From contig NC_133297.1 in NCBI RefSeq assembly GCF_005239225.2, forward strand, positions 10,404,147-10,468,146: a stretch of 64,000 nucleotides of DNA, read 5' to 3'. Numbering within the stretch: the stretch's first letter is position 1; every line of letters begins with the position of its first letter. The position numbers were made by a program, and so were the translations under genes. The notes below the pieces were generated by a model. The model was not told the DNA's origin. It did no database searches and saw nothing but the letters and a program-made list of their open reading frames with translations. This document shows positions 47,209-58,799 of the stretch, piece by piece. This DNA comes from Populus alba (lineage: Eukaryota > Streptophyta > Magnoliopsida > Malpighiales > Salicaceae).

Positions 47209-48053
47209 CATGTCACACCATCTTATTCTACTATTAAGGTTTGTTAGGAAGACCATTGCTCGCCTCTTTTATCCACTTTGGAAAATTATTTTCCCAACTA
47301 ATGTAAGAAATTCTTGTTTCCATGGCTTCAAGCTTAAAAAAGTTGAAAGGAAACCATCAGGTAGTGCCATTACCTACTAGAGCTTGAAATTAAAAGGTTT
47401 ATTTTTTAAAATAATTTCGTATTCGAGTCCTGTAATTACTAATATAATAATTACTGAAAGCTTATATAATCGTTAACTTTAGAATCTGTATAATTAATTG
47501 AGGTACATATAAACTGACCCGAACATTCACGTTAATAATAATAAAAAAAAATTGAAAGGATCATAAAAGTAAAGTTTTTCCTAACTTCACCAGATGTATT
47601 CTCTTAATTTAATAAAAAAAATACCTTCTAAGAGCAAACCTTTTTGACTTTCTTGTTAAGTTGAGCATGCAATGTTATTGCCTTTTAGAGTTGGTGCTTT
47701 TTAAATAAAATATATGTTAATAATTTTTTTTTTATTTTTTAAAAAATTATTTTTAATATCAGCACATCAAAATAATTTGAAAATACTAAAAATATATTAA
47801 TTTAAAATTAACAAAAAAATAAAAAAAAAATTCAAATGTTTTTAAAAATATTTTTGAAATACGAAAACAAACAGATGATAATCACTTCTTTAGTGTTCTA
47901 CATACAATGACCTAGAATAACTAAAAGAAAACCTTAAATGTAAACTTTAAAACTAATTTTAAAACTCCCTTTTGGTTTTTAAAACCTTAAAATCCTTTGA
48001 GTTCTGAAAATATATTATAGGATCATCGTGAAAAATGTCGGACGATTATTTTG
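47209..48053. mobile_element. 845-bp insertion, block copy 2 only
   Basis: Stands where block 1 has only about 12 bp (near 35,110-35,120). It contains a copy of the AT-rich dispersed repeat at 47,690-47,880, itself nested. No open frame; the ends show no clear inverted repeat. Confidence 0.55.
47690..47880. repeat. AT-rich dispersed repeat copy
   Basis: Good core (TATCAGCACATCAAAATAAT), with 'gaaatacgaaaacaaacag' at the right end. Confidence 0.55.
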
Positions 48054-48876
48054 TCCTTTCTTGCATCTTTGTCTTAGGCACTCCTTTCATCTTCGCTATC
48101 TACCAATAACCCTGCACCTGCTTGTCAACCTTCACACCATCAATTCAACGCTTTGTCATTTTTCACATATCTTGTATCTTTTTGGTTGTTGAGTGCCACT
48201 TGTGTGACGTGGAATAACCCTGTCTTTATTTAGTTATTATTATTATTATTCCTTTTACAACTTGGGTATTATTTTAGGGTTACATTCACATAAACTTCCA
48301 AAATATCAAAACGGGCACTTATTTATTTACAGGCACAGGTTTTTTTTCTCTCCAAAAGCAGATACTGTCAATACAATGGTCAGGTATAGAAAAACGTTTT
48401 ATGGCTCGACTGTTCCATGCTTGAAGGAGACAGATTTTATAAGCACAGAGCGAATTAGAGCTTAGAATTGATAGTCTTTTATATTCTGCTAAAAACTTTC
48501 TGAAAGAACATACCAAGAAGTAGCAAGGCTAGCATGTTGATGTTTTGCTCTTTCAGCGATTGACTCAGCGTTGATACACCTAATCCCTTCCTGTTTCTTA
48601 CGAAACCAGCTACGTTTTTGCACAGCATAAAGGGCAGATCCCACTACAAAATGTGCATTACGTTGCTAACATAAGAGGAAGCCGTGAGCCATGCTCTATT
48701 ATTATGATTGTTGAAGTTTGACAGCTCCGAGACCAGAGTGTTTTGGGCTACTTTCGAAAGCAAATATCGTCCACGTTTTGTTGCTCAATAAATATATCTC
48801 ATTTCGGGCCTTTTTCAATCTGTCTTCTTCGACCACAAAAACATTTCGTCAGACTTCTCTTTAGCCTGTTTTCGTC

Positions 48877-48994
<118 letters not shown>

Positions 48995-49027
48995 TAGAAA
49001 AGAAAAGGCATGGCCATCAGAGAAAAG

Positions 49028-52000
49028 ATGGAGAATGATCACGATGGTGCGCTCGAAGATGCAAGAGAACCACTCATGCTCCAGAATTCATCTCGCGAAG
49101 AAGGATCCGGCTCTCGGTGTAGCAGCAACAATACTGGTATTGCTTGGATGGTTTACCTCAGCACATTTGTTGCCGTTGCTGGTTCTTTTGAAGTTGGATC
49201 CTGTGTAAGTGCCGCCTCGTCATTTCCTTTTCAACTCTAAAAACACGTACTATTAGTTAGTGGTTCAAAACCTTGCATTGTTACGACTGCTGACAACAGA
49301 TGTTTGCTTTTGAATCCAGTCTGGCTATTCATCACCAACTCAAAAAGCTATAAGGGAAGATCTGTCTTTGTCTATAGCAGAGGTGAGTTAATGATTCAAG
49401 CAAGGCCTTAGCTTCACTCTTTTCTTTTCTTCTTGAAAAATCGAAGAGATTTTATTGATTGGAAAATGTTAAGCTAACCTTCATACGAGAATGATGCCAG
49501 AAGTAACAGATTAAAACTAAGGATCCCAGGAGCAAACCAGAAAATTGTAGACAGCGTAGAATAGGACAAAAAGCATAGTCCAGCACCATGGAACAGCTAG
49601 ATCAGCATAGGAGGAGCAGAAGCTTATTTAGGCAAACAATTAGGGGCATTAGCAAACAGAAGTCGAACTCAAACATAGAAACTCCTGACCAAATGAAAGC
49701 CACATCCAAGAGGCAGCACTAGAAAATAATAACCTATTAACCTTAGTAAAGCATCGGCAAATTAAAGTAGTTAAACAATTGTGCAAGAAAATCCAAATTG
49801 ACAAAAAATGAATCCATGAGAAGAAACGAAAGAAGCAGCTTAAGGTGGGAAGTGAGGATAGGAGCATAGAAAATCTTGAGAGTAGGCAAAGTACAAAAGG
49901 CAGAACTGTAGAAGCGTTGGAGTGATATGATATCACTGCACACAAAGGATCCATAAGAGACTAAGAGGCTGCAAAACTCAGGGAAAAGATGAAGAAGCCA
50001 GACCTCCAACAAAAATTTACACGCACCCTAGAAGCAGCAGTTTTCTATTCCAAAAAACAGATAACTTAACGAATATTTTCCTTTTTGAAGACTCGAATTA
50101 ATACCCCTGACAAAACCAAGCAAGGATAATGACATCGATAAATGCTCAAAATCAGACCCCACAAAATTGATACTTGGAAACATTTGTCAACTCAGACAAT
50201 TCTTTCTTTTCAGAGGGAATTCTCTGCTGATCCAATAATCAATTCTTCATCTCTGGAATGCTAAATCTTGAGAGGAACTCACTGGATTATGTTGCTGATA
50301 GTTTCCTCTCCATAGTTTCCGTTAGCAAAATCAGATCGTGTGTACGACGCAACTTTAAACGTAGGAAATCAACTCTCAGGGTTTTAGCTTCTAAACTGAT
50401 TTGTTGATTTCTGAGTATGCAATTATGCATATGCAGTATTCCTTGTTTGGTTCCATATTGACAGTTGGTGCAATGATCGGTGCAATCACAAGCGGGCCAA
50501 TTGCTGATTATATTGGTCGAAAAGGGGTAAGAAAACTGATGATATTATGAATCCCTAATCTTTCAAGATAAACTAGCGAAGGATTCTGCTCTTACATGTT
50601 TTTTCCAGAGAACATCCACCTAATAATACTGTGTTCATGTGGGATATAGGCGATGAGATTTTCTAGCACCTTCTGTGCTGCAGGATGGCTTGCCATTTAC
50701 TTTGCTAAGGTTTGTGTCATCTTAATAAGCATAAAAAAATGATCTTTCCAAATAAATGACAATAAATCTTACCCTGTCTTGGTTCATTATGAAAGGGCGC
50801 TCTGGCATTGGACATTGGGAGATTGGCAACGGGATATGGAATGGGAGCGTTGTCCTTCGTGGTACATTTTATTTCCCGTCTAGCATTTGATTAATATAAA
50901 ACATGTTACTGATGAGCATCATGTCATTATTGATCATGACCAGGTACCTGTTTTTATAGCTGAAATTGCACCCACAAACCTTAGAGGAACATTAACAACT
51001 GTGACTCAGGTAACGATTGCACAGAGCGAAATCACGTACACACTATTTTCATAGTTAAATTTGTATTCCCATGTTGTGACCGTCTAACTTGATGGATTCT
51101 TTCTGAATAAAAGAACATGAAATAGACAATGCAGATCATCCATAACGACAAATTATACATAAGGATTACTATTCACAACTCGTTACATTATCATATCTTC
51201 AGCTTATGGTTGCTACTGGAGTGTCTGTTGCATTCATAATAGGGACACTACTGAGATGGAGGGTTTTGGCTTTGACTGGTATGTTTACTCTGTCCATTTG
51301 CATATTCAATCATCAAAAGAAAAATAATGCAACGGATAGTAAGTCAGGGAGCTTACCTCTGAAGTCTTGCAGGACTCATCCCTTGTCTAATTCTGCATGT
51401 TGGCCTATTTCTCATTCCAGAGTCTCCCAGATGGCTGGTAAAAAACATAAATATTTATATATAAATGACGAAGAATAACATATGCATGACACACTATCTG
51501 ATGAATCCAGGCAAAGAGGGGGCGTGAAAATGAGTTTGAAACCACATTACAGAAACTTCGTGGCAGGGCTGCTGATATATCTTACGAGGCAATTGAAATC
51601 AAGGTTCCCAGTTTCTAGTCTGCATTAGGATTTCATTGTAAGTGTCTCAAAATTTACAATAAAAAATAAAATAACGAGTACTATGTCAATTGTATGACAG
51701 GATTATATAGAAACTCTGGAACGCCTCCCAAAAGCCAAACTGCTAGACCTATTCCAAAGAAGAAACCTGCACTCAGTCCTTGTAAATAGGTTTGCTTTTA
51801 TGCCAGCTCTATCTTTGAAGTAGCAGGTAAAGAAGACCGAATAACTCAAAGTTTGAACTGGCATGCTGCTCAAAGATTCATGATTAATGTTCTAATTATC
51901 TGACTGATATTTCAGGATTTTCTCCGTCTGTTGGAACCATAATCTATGCCATCCTTCAGGTTTCTAACTTCCCAGAATGCTAGTCAAATTAGAAAGAAAG

Positions 52001-53030
52001 TTTAATTGTCTCAACCCGCTTCGAATTGACTGAAACAATTCCATTTTGCAGGTTGTGTTTGTTGTCCTAAACACAACCATTATAGATAAAGTTGGAAGAA
52101 AGCCTCTTTTACTGGTAAAGTTTTGTTCACGTCTCAGTTAGAGCTTCCTCAGACTAACCACCCCTTCACATATTGAAAGCTGTACTTCCTCTGCGTTCTA
52201 GGTTTCTGCATCAGGACTGGTCATCGCCTGCCTAATAACAGGCCTTTCATTCTATCTGAAGGTTATAGTCAAACTCCCATTCTCATATACACCTTACAAG
52301 TCATAATTCACGATGCTTTCTTTTCCAGATATATAAATATTTAGAGATACCTTGTGTGTAAAACAGGTTCATGAATTAGCACTCAAGTCAGCTCCCATGC
52401 TCGCTGTAACCGGCATATTGGTAAGGCTACAAGTTTTCTCAAACGATATCACTGTTAGCTTGGATTGATCTTCCTAAAGAGTAAACACAATTAGCGACAA
52501 AAGGCCCCATATATTCCCATGTTAAATCTGACAATCACTCTTCGAGTTTAGCTATATATAGGAACATTTTCGGCAGGAATGGGTCCAATTCCTTGGGTTA
52601 TAATGTCAGAGGTAATCTAATACTCCATTCAAGATGATAGCTCCGTCTCCATATATATTGGATATATCCCCCCAATATAAACATTATCTTTTTGTTGCAG
52701 ATATTCCCTTTGAATATCAAAGGAGTTGCTGGAAGCCTAGCAACACTAGTGAACTGGTTCTGTGCATGGGCAGTTTCCTTCACCTTCAACTTCCTCATGT
52801 CCTGGAGCTCCTATGGTAAATAAATCTAAAACTTCATTTTATCAGAAGCAATTTAACATTAAACTGTAAAGCAAGATGTGCAAGCCGAAATCTGACTTAT
52901 CCGAGTCTTGTTTTCAGGTACATTTATTCTTTATGCTGCGATCAATGCGATGACCATAGCGTTTGTGGCATTGCTGGTGCCAGAAACAAAAGGAAGAACC
53001 CTGGAACAAATTCAAGCAGCCATACGTTGA
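49028..53030 (+). pseudogene. ERD6-like sugar transporter copy B, disabled by a 132-bp deletion
   Basis: Otherwise intact copy of the 18-exon gene, from [17 protein letters not shown] (49,028; an in-frame ATG also exists at 49,010) to [11 protein letters not shown] and stop at 53,030. Exon 1 is 49,028-49,204 and exon 2 is 49,320-49,382. The deletion joins bases equivalent to 39,917 and 40,050 of the intact copy, at 51,787-51,788 here. It removes the intron-10 acceptor and the first 47 nt of exon 11, that is [16 protein letters not shown], part of a membrane helix and the QQ motif. Reading through gives a stop (TAG) after ...[14 protein letters not shown], and skipping the 85-nt exon shifts the frame. 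The other exons and splice sites look sound, so the loss is recent; a truncated protein of about 280 residues is possible. Confidence 0.88.
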
Positions 53031-53960
53031 TCCTAGTAGCTGGAAACAAAGCACACGCTATCTCTAATGATATAACAATCGCTATGTCATTGAAATAAAT
53101 AAAGAACATCAACAATACATCAAGTAGCTACACCCTGCTTGCTTGCGGAAACTAAAAAATAATAATAGTTTTTTTTTTTTTATTAAGGTGGATGTCCGGG
53201 TCAGTTTGTGCGCACCTCGACTAATCCCACGAGCCCTGAAGTTAACGACCATGAAAGCTTCCAGTGACCATCGTATTATAATAATAATAGTTATTTGTTT
53301 TTGAAGTTTGATGTGTATTAATTTTGGTTTGAAAAGCTTGTGTTCCATCCAAATGAATGGAGAAGTTTCCTGCTGCCCATTGCAGATGGAATTCCTACAG
53401 CACAATACATGATAATCTCTCAAACCACCACATTTTTTTCGAACTTGAGAGAAAGACACTGATGCCAGTTGAGCTCGCAGCCTATCCCTGCATATACTAC
53501 ATGGTTTAGTTGCCAAGCAGCTTATTTATATTATTTAGAGTTTTAAATGGTGCATAAATTAAAAATAAGAGTAACTTGTATTTTATGTTGCATTCTATAA
53601 AATAGCTAATTTTTATGAATTAGAGAAAAGAAAAAAAACTTAAACAATTAATCACCAATGACAATCCAACCATGATATATCTACATGCGCCGTTCCATGT
53701 GAAAGAGAGCATGATTGTGCATCTAGTTATATGACGGATGGACAGATTTGGCTACCAAAAAATCTCATGCACCTTCTTAATAGCATTGAAATACCTCTAA
53801 AGTTGTTATTTGCTTATACTTGAAAATTGAGAAAACTTGATCGTCTTTGTAGAAGAAAGTCAAAGAAACATTTATCCGCTCGTAAAAAAATGAGAAATTG
53901 AAAGTAAAACTATTATTACAATCTACAGTGAAATGTCTCTTGATCTACAGTGATTTCCTC
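53031..53960 (+). other. 3' flank of ERD6-like copy B
   Basis: Matches 41,294-42,261 with small differences, including loss of about 40 bp near 53,800. No gene seen. Confidence 0.55.
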
Positions 53961-53984
53961 ACACCATTTAGTTTTTGTTATAAT

Positions 53985-54375
53985 TTGACATAACAATACA
54001 ATCATGATTTTGAGATTTTTTTAAAATTTATTTTTTTGTATTTTTGAATTGTTTTGATGTACTAATATAAAAAATTATATTTTAAAATAAATATTATTAT
54101 GATACATTTCCAAACTAAAAACATTTTGAAAAACAATTTCTATCATACTCTCAAACAAACCCTTATAAAATTATTTTAATGTGTCTATTAGTTTTTATGA
54201 TTCAACATTATTTTTCAAACTCTTTTTTTTAGAATAATATCAAATTGATATTTTTTTTAGATTTTTTCAAAAATTATTTTGATATGTTGACATTATAAAT
54301 AAATAAAAAAATATGAAAAAAAATATTATTTTAATAAATTTTTAATTGAATTTTTTTTATATATAAAAACACATT
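53985..54375. repeat. Two adjacent AT-rich dispersed repeat copies
   Basis: One at 53,985-54,175, inverted (core 'gaattgttttgatgtactaa', right end 'atactctcaaacaaaccctt'), and a second diverged copy at 54,225-54,375. They begin right after the end of block 2. Confidence 0.5.
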
Positions 54376-54544
54376 GACGGGACTTCGACCACTATTGAGA
54401 ATAATAGAGAGCTATGGAACTTCAGTTTTCCCTTCTTCCTTGTTCATCTGTTCAGTTGCCTGCCAGAACAACTCTGGTTTTTTTACTAGATTCCTTAAGA
54501 ATAAAAAATCGTTCCCCCAATGACCATCAAAATGAGAAAAGATT

Positions 54545-55794
54545 TGCTTACCTACAGGTAGCCATTCTATCTCCTTCATCACCAAAAGAAAGTGCCCGGA
54601 GAGTGGAAGAGAGACTGCTGAGTGGAAAACATGCCTCGATCAATTAGATTTGATCCCTCATTTTGCAGAGGGAGTTATTGATAAACCAACACATAGCATG
54701 AACTAGAGCAATACAAAATTGAAGTCTATGCAAAAGCTAACTATATCAGCTAAGCCTACATAATGATTAAAGTATACGAAGAGCCCATCTGTGAGAGTAA
54801 CACAAGCAAAAGGTGGGGGGGGGGGGGGGGACCTGTATTTCTGTGAAAATATAATGTTGTTTTCATACTTTTTAACTTATTTCGAAAGCAGAAATGGAAT
54901 TTTTAAAGAAGCTTATTTCAGTGGAAATAAGAGCAGAGATGAGCAATTTTACCTTATCATAGCTAAACAAAACATCCATGGCTGGATGCCATTTGACCAT
55001 TTTAAGTGTCCTTGGAAAAACCGAAACACGCACTCGAATTCATTCCCAGGCATTACTTCCCAAATCCAAACAGTTTTATCCCAACTACACGTCTGAAGGA
55101 GCGATCCAGATGCACGCTTTTCACTTCATTTTCATGATCCTGAGAAGTGAAAGATCAGTCCCGGGCATGGCAAGATTTTATCAAACTCAAAAAAGGCAGC
55201 AAAAGCCAGCATTTTTTTTAATCAATTGAAACACCTCTAAAGCAGCAACACCTTCGAAATCACCGCCATTAATTTCCCAAATGGCGGTTGTGTCGTCGAA
55301 GCTGGGAGTTGCCAACAATTTCCCAGAAGGAGACCAGGCACACGACCGAACAGTTCTAGTGTGTTTCTTCCAGAATCACATAATTAATCATAAAAATCTT
55401 CCGACGGGAAAACCAACTAAATTAAACAATTTCCTAGATATCCAGGAACCCGACCCAACAGCTCTAGTATGTGTTTCAATAGGCATTAGGGCCAAACTGG
55501 CCACTCGTTTATCTGACTTGCAGCCGAAGGGAGTGGCATGAGTTCCTCGATATTAAATTTTTTAAAAAAAGATAAACAAGGGAAAAAGGAAAAAAGAAAA
55601 CCTTGCAATGCCAAAGGCGATTGGAAGGAGTCTGCTCCAGATTCGATCAGTCATACCATCGCTACTCAAGCGAAGACTGGAGGAATATTAGAAGTTCCGG
55701 TGGCTGGATTCCAAACTAAGCTCCAAACCCTATCGGTGTGCCCTTCAAGTGTTTGAATCTCCTTCAGCTCCATACCGCCATTGTACAAATCCAT
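54545..55794 (-). pseudogene. CIAO1: CIAO1-like WD40 gene relic (cytosolic Fe-S assembly)
   Basis: In an intact gene this WD40 propeller is the targeting subunit of the cytosolic iron-sulfur assembly complex. Here only scattered, frame-broken pieces remain, in order on the minus strand: the start MDLYNGGMELKEIQTLEGHT with RVWSLVWNPATG (55,666-55,794, closed by TGA in place of the usual Cys codon); a bit of blade 1 (DRIW, about 55,640); [19 protein letters not shown] and DDTTAIWE (about 55,250-55,370); DHENEVKSV, then in another frame [19 protein letters not shown] (about 55,040-55,145); [15 protein letters not shown] (about 54,960-55,010); and ALSFGDEGDRMATC (about 54,545-54,600). The last blades are not found. 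Several frameshifts, an in-frame stop and a G16 tract (54,815-54,830) inside it exclude a working gene. Identification is by recalled family sequence. Confidence 0.8.
54815..54830. repeat. Run of 16 G
   Basis: Uninterrupted G tract on the plus strand, rare in this AT-rich window; it may be unstable or a sequencing/assembly weak point. Confidence 0.9.
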
Positions 55795-56274
55795 GCTCAA
55801 ACGTTCCAAATTTTTTTTTTTTGAAAGAGTAGTCAAATAATTCACGACGGCGTCGTTCAATTCTATTATTCTTATTGCTACTATTTTAATTAAATATATA
55901 GAGCTGGTTTGATCCTTGCATGCCCAAGTATAAATCAAATTTCTTTGTTTATTGCACTTTTCAATCTTTGTTTTTTTTTCTGTTTGTGTTTTTTATTACA
56001 AGAGGGCAAAACGCCCAGACCCAAAAACCAACAAGAAAGCCTAAAATTACCTGTCCCAGCCTAAACCCTATCCCAAATTTAGCCAGGCCATCTGCACAAC
56101 AGTTGGCCTCTCTCTATTTTGGATTTTTCACTTTATTGTTTCTGTTTTACGCCACATTGGCATTGCAGCCTCGAAACTTTATTGAGCACACCCAAATTGA
56201 AAACATATTTCCATCACAAACAAAAGCCTGAAGCACAAAAGGTTTTGCAACCTCCTGACTTGTTATTTGGTTTC
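55795..56274. other. Spacer between CIAO1 relic and GH3 gene
   Basis: About 480 bp. The part next to 56,274 is probably the GH3 3' UTR. The plus-strand open frame of 103 codons at 55,920-56,231 has no protein features. Confidence 0.4.
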
Positions 56275-58262
56275 TTATCCATGAAATGAATCCAGGTTTA
56301 TAGTCAGAACAGCAGATTCTTCCATAAAACCAACAATCTCACGATTCCTAATGATTTTTGGTGGTTTATATTGACCGGCCGGTGCCCCATTCTTGATGGC
56401 CATTTGTAATATCCCATCAAAGCTACCAGACCTTACAACAGATACCAACAAAGGGCCTATCTCTCCCCTATCCTTTTGCACCTTGTAAATTTCTCCCAAA
56501 CCATTCTCAAGAGAGGAGCAGCACCTCTGCAGAGCTTCAACTGATCCCTGCAACTTCTCCTCCTGTAGAAAATCACATCCCTCTCTAAATTCTATGAACA
56601 CCTTCAACTGCTTTGGACTCAACTCAAAATCTGAGAAACTTGCGAACTCCACAACTTCTGCTGCCATCGAATGCTGAAAACTCTCCATAGCAGACATCAA
56701 GTCTTTCTCAGTTATTATCTCGTAACCAGTTTTAGGAGCTCTCATCACGAACTCTACCAGTGGAGATGAATTATGAAAACCAACAACTCTTACAATGTCA
56801 CCCAAACGGTATCGATACAATCCTCTGTAAGTGGTCACAGCCACCTCATACATCTTCCCTACCTTGACACCTGAAAAATCCACAGTTTCTTCACCAACAA
56901 CACTGCTCTCATTCAAATCAAAGGGGAGAAATTCAAAATAGGCTGCGGTTGGAAGCATAACAAATCGGGTTGACTCTGGAGGTTGCTGGATATCCAAGTT
57001 AATACCCAGGCAACATTCTGATGCAAAATAATCTCCACCTAAAATCATTAGATCCCCCGCATAGTACTTGAGTTTGGAATAATACTGCTTCATGCTTCCA
57101 GTTGTAACAGACTTAACATAGCGAACATTAGGCCACAATTTAGACAGAATCCCACCCCAATTGCTTTCTGCACAAATTTCTCGAATTCTCCTCGACAAAT
57201 CCACTTGAGGTCCACCAAGAAATTCAACAACAGATTCCTTCATTGCCGCTTCAGCAATTTCCAAACTAGGAAACCCACTTTCGAGATCATCACAGAGTTT
57301 CTCCCACTTGGATTCCAGCAGTGAAAATGCTCTAATCAAGCCTGCCGCATACGCAGCACGAATCCCATCAATTATATCAAAGCTCCTAAGTGCACAGAGC
57401 AGATGGCAATACATTTGTTGCTCAATATTTGTACCAAAAACAACCTCACGAGGACTAATACAAGGAAGAGTTTGAGACCAATTGCTTCTACTCTTATTCC
57501 CTTGCAAAGGGTATGTAGAGGCAGCCATAACCTTGAACCCACCTCTTGTAGTTGTAGCATCGTCCGCGTATAGAAACCAAAGGATTTTATTCACTTCAGG
57601 TCGTGGTGGAACTAACCTAAATCAATGTATCAATGATTATAACAAAAATAAAACTTTGATTATGCATACCAATATAAAAAACAATTTAAGAATAAGAAAT
57701 TAACCAAAAAATGCAAAAACATTAATAAAATTAAAAGTAAACGACTTACTTTCGAAAAATCGCAGCGCTGCCTTGATGAGCATTATAAGAGGCAGCTCTT
57801 GATAGAGCTGAATCAAAGTAAGGGATCAACTTGGGCTTCATTGTACTAGTGCCAGAGCTACAAAATTAAAATATAAATTATAATCTGATACAAGATAGGT
57901 TTTTTCTTCTCCTCGATTTTTTTTTTTTTTTTTTTTTTACTATTGGGCTTAAAGAAGAAATCAAAGCAGTACCTGTAGAAGAAACAAAGGAGAGGATCTG
58001 CGGAGAGGAGGGGCTGGTGGTGATCAATGTCTCCATTGGCCAATTGATTGATGAGATGAAAATAGTCATCGTAGGAAGACAAAGGGACCTGGCTTCGAAA
58101 AGTAGCGGCATCGACGGGGGCATGACAGGCAGAGAGGTAAGGCTGAAGATAGCCAACGCTAGCTTGGTGTTGGAGGATGGAGTGGAGGGTCTGGAGCTGG
58201 TGATGTGCGGCGTTCTTGGTCACGTCCTCAAGGTTCCGATCAAGTTCATCGTATGTCATCAT
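56275..58262 (-). CDS. GH3: GH3-family acyl-acid amido synthetase
   Basis: GH3 enzymes adenylate a carboxylic acid hormone (indole-acetate, jasmonate or a benzoate) with ATP and join it to an amino acid, which sets hormone levels in the cytosol. Three exons with GT-AG borders: 57973-58262, 57750-57857 and 56275-57616. They sum to 1,740 nt, or 579 aa, a normal GH3 length, and the frame is intact across both junctions. Motifs: SSGTS at the exon 1/2 junction (nucleotide-binding motif 1), DYFASECCLGINL where other members have YASSE-type motif 2, YFEFLPFD, and YRYRLGDIVRVVGF (motif 3). The start MMTYDELDRN is the first ATG of the open frame. The motif-2 variant and the region around MKPKLIPYFDS do not look like the classic IAA (group II) or JAR1 types that I recall, so the substrate is left open. 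Confidence 0.92.
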
Positions 58263-58560
58263 CTCTTACAACACACCAGACCAAGCAACTGTTAAATGGG
58301 CAGAGAGACCGGGAGAATTTGTGAAACCAGGTTTGACTACGTTCCTCAGGTTGACCGTTGCATTATACTTAAATGCTAATTTTACATTATATTTTGGATA
58401 AAGTGTGCAATTAAAACCTAAAATATAATTAAATGCTAAAATATCAACGGATAAAAAAATTTCAGTAAAGTAACATAATTTGAAAATATTACAATTCAAA
58501 AACATATTTTGAGACTGATGTAAGAGGATTTTTGTTTTAAAAAAAATCTTAATTATTATT
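58263..58560 (-). promoter_or_regulatory. Upstream region of the GH3 gene
   Basis: About 300 bp upstream of the start codon. I looked for canonical auxin-response words (TGTCTC/GAGACA) and saw none clearly; only GGTCTC-type sequence near 58,300. The region becomes very AT-rich beyond 58,350. Confidence 0.3.
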
Positions 58561-58564
58561 ATGT

Positions 58565-58790
58565 TTTATTTAGACTTTAGAGTATATTTGGAAACGCAGT
58601 GCAAACCGTGTTTCCTTGAATTTTAAAAAGAAAATTTGTTAAATTTTTTTTATATATATATTTTCAGATTGTTTTGATATGCTAATATCAAAAATAATTT
58701 TTAAAATAAAAAAAATATTATATAAAGTATTTTTAAGTGAAAATTACTTTGAACTATAACTAATACCACAATTCCAAACTCACCGTAGTT
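58565..58790. repeat. AT-rich dispersed repeat copy
   Basis: Inverted copy: 'tttggaaacgcagtgcaaac' at the left, core 'gattgttttgatatgctaat', then the A-rich arm and 'actaataccacaattccaaac' at the right. Both ends resemble those at 16,060-16,265. Confidence 0.55.
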
Positions 58791-58799
58791 TAAGAGAAT

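Larger units (their letters stand above)
46506..48451. other. Spacer in block 2, with private insertion
   Basis: Matches 34,414-35,324, interrupted at 47,209-48,053. The part at 48,241-48,451 keeps sequence that was replaced in block 1. No gene seen. Confidence 0.55.

Noticed and set aside
55920..56231. 103-codon plus-strand frame between CIAO1 relic and GH3
   Set aside because: No recognisable features; overlaps the likely GH3 3' region on the opposite strand.
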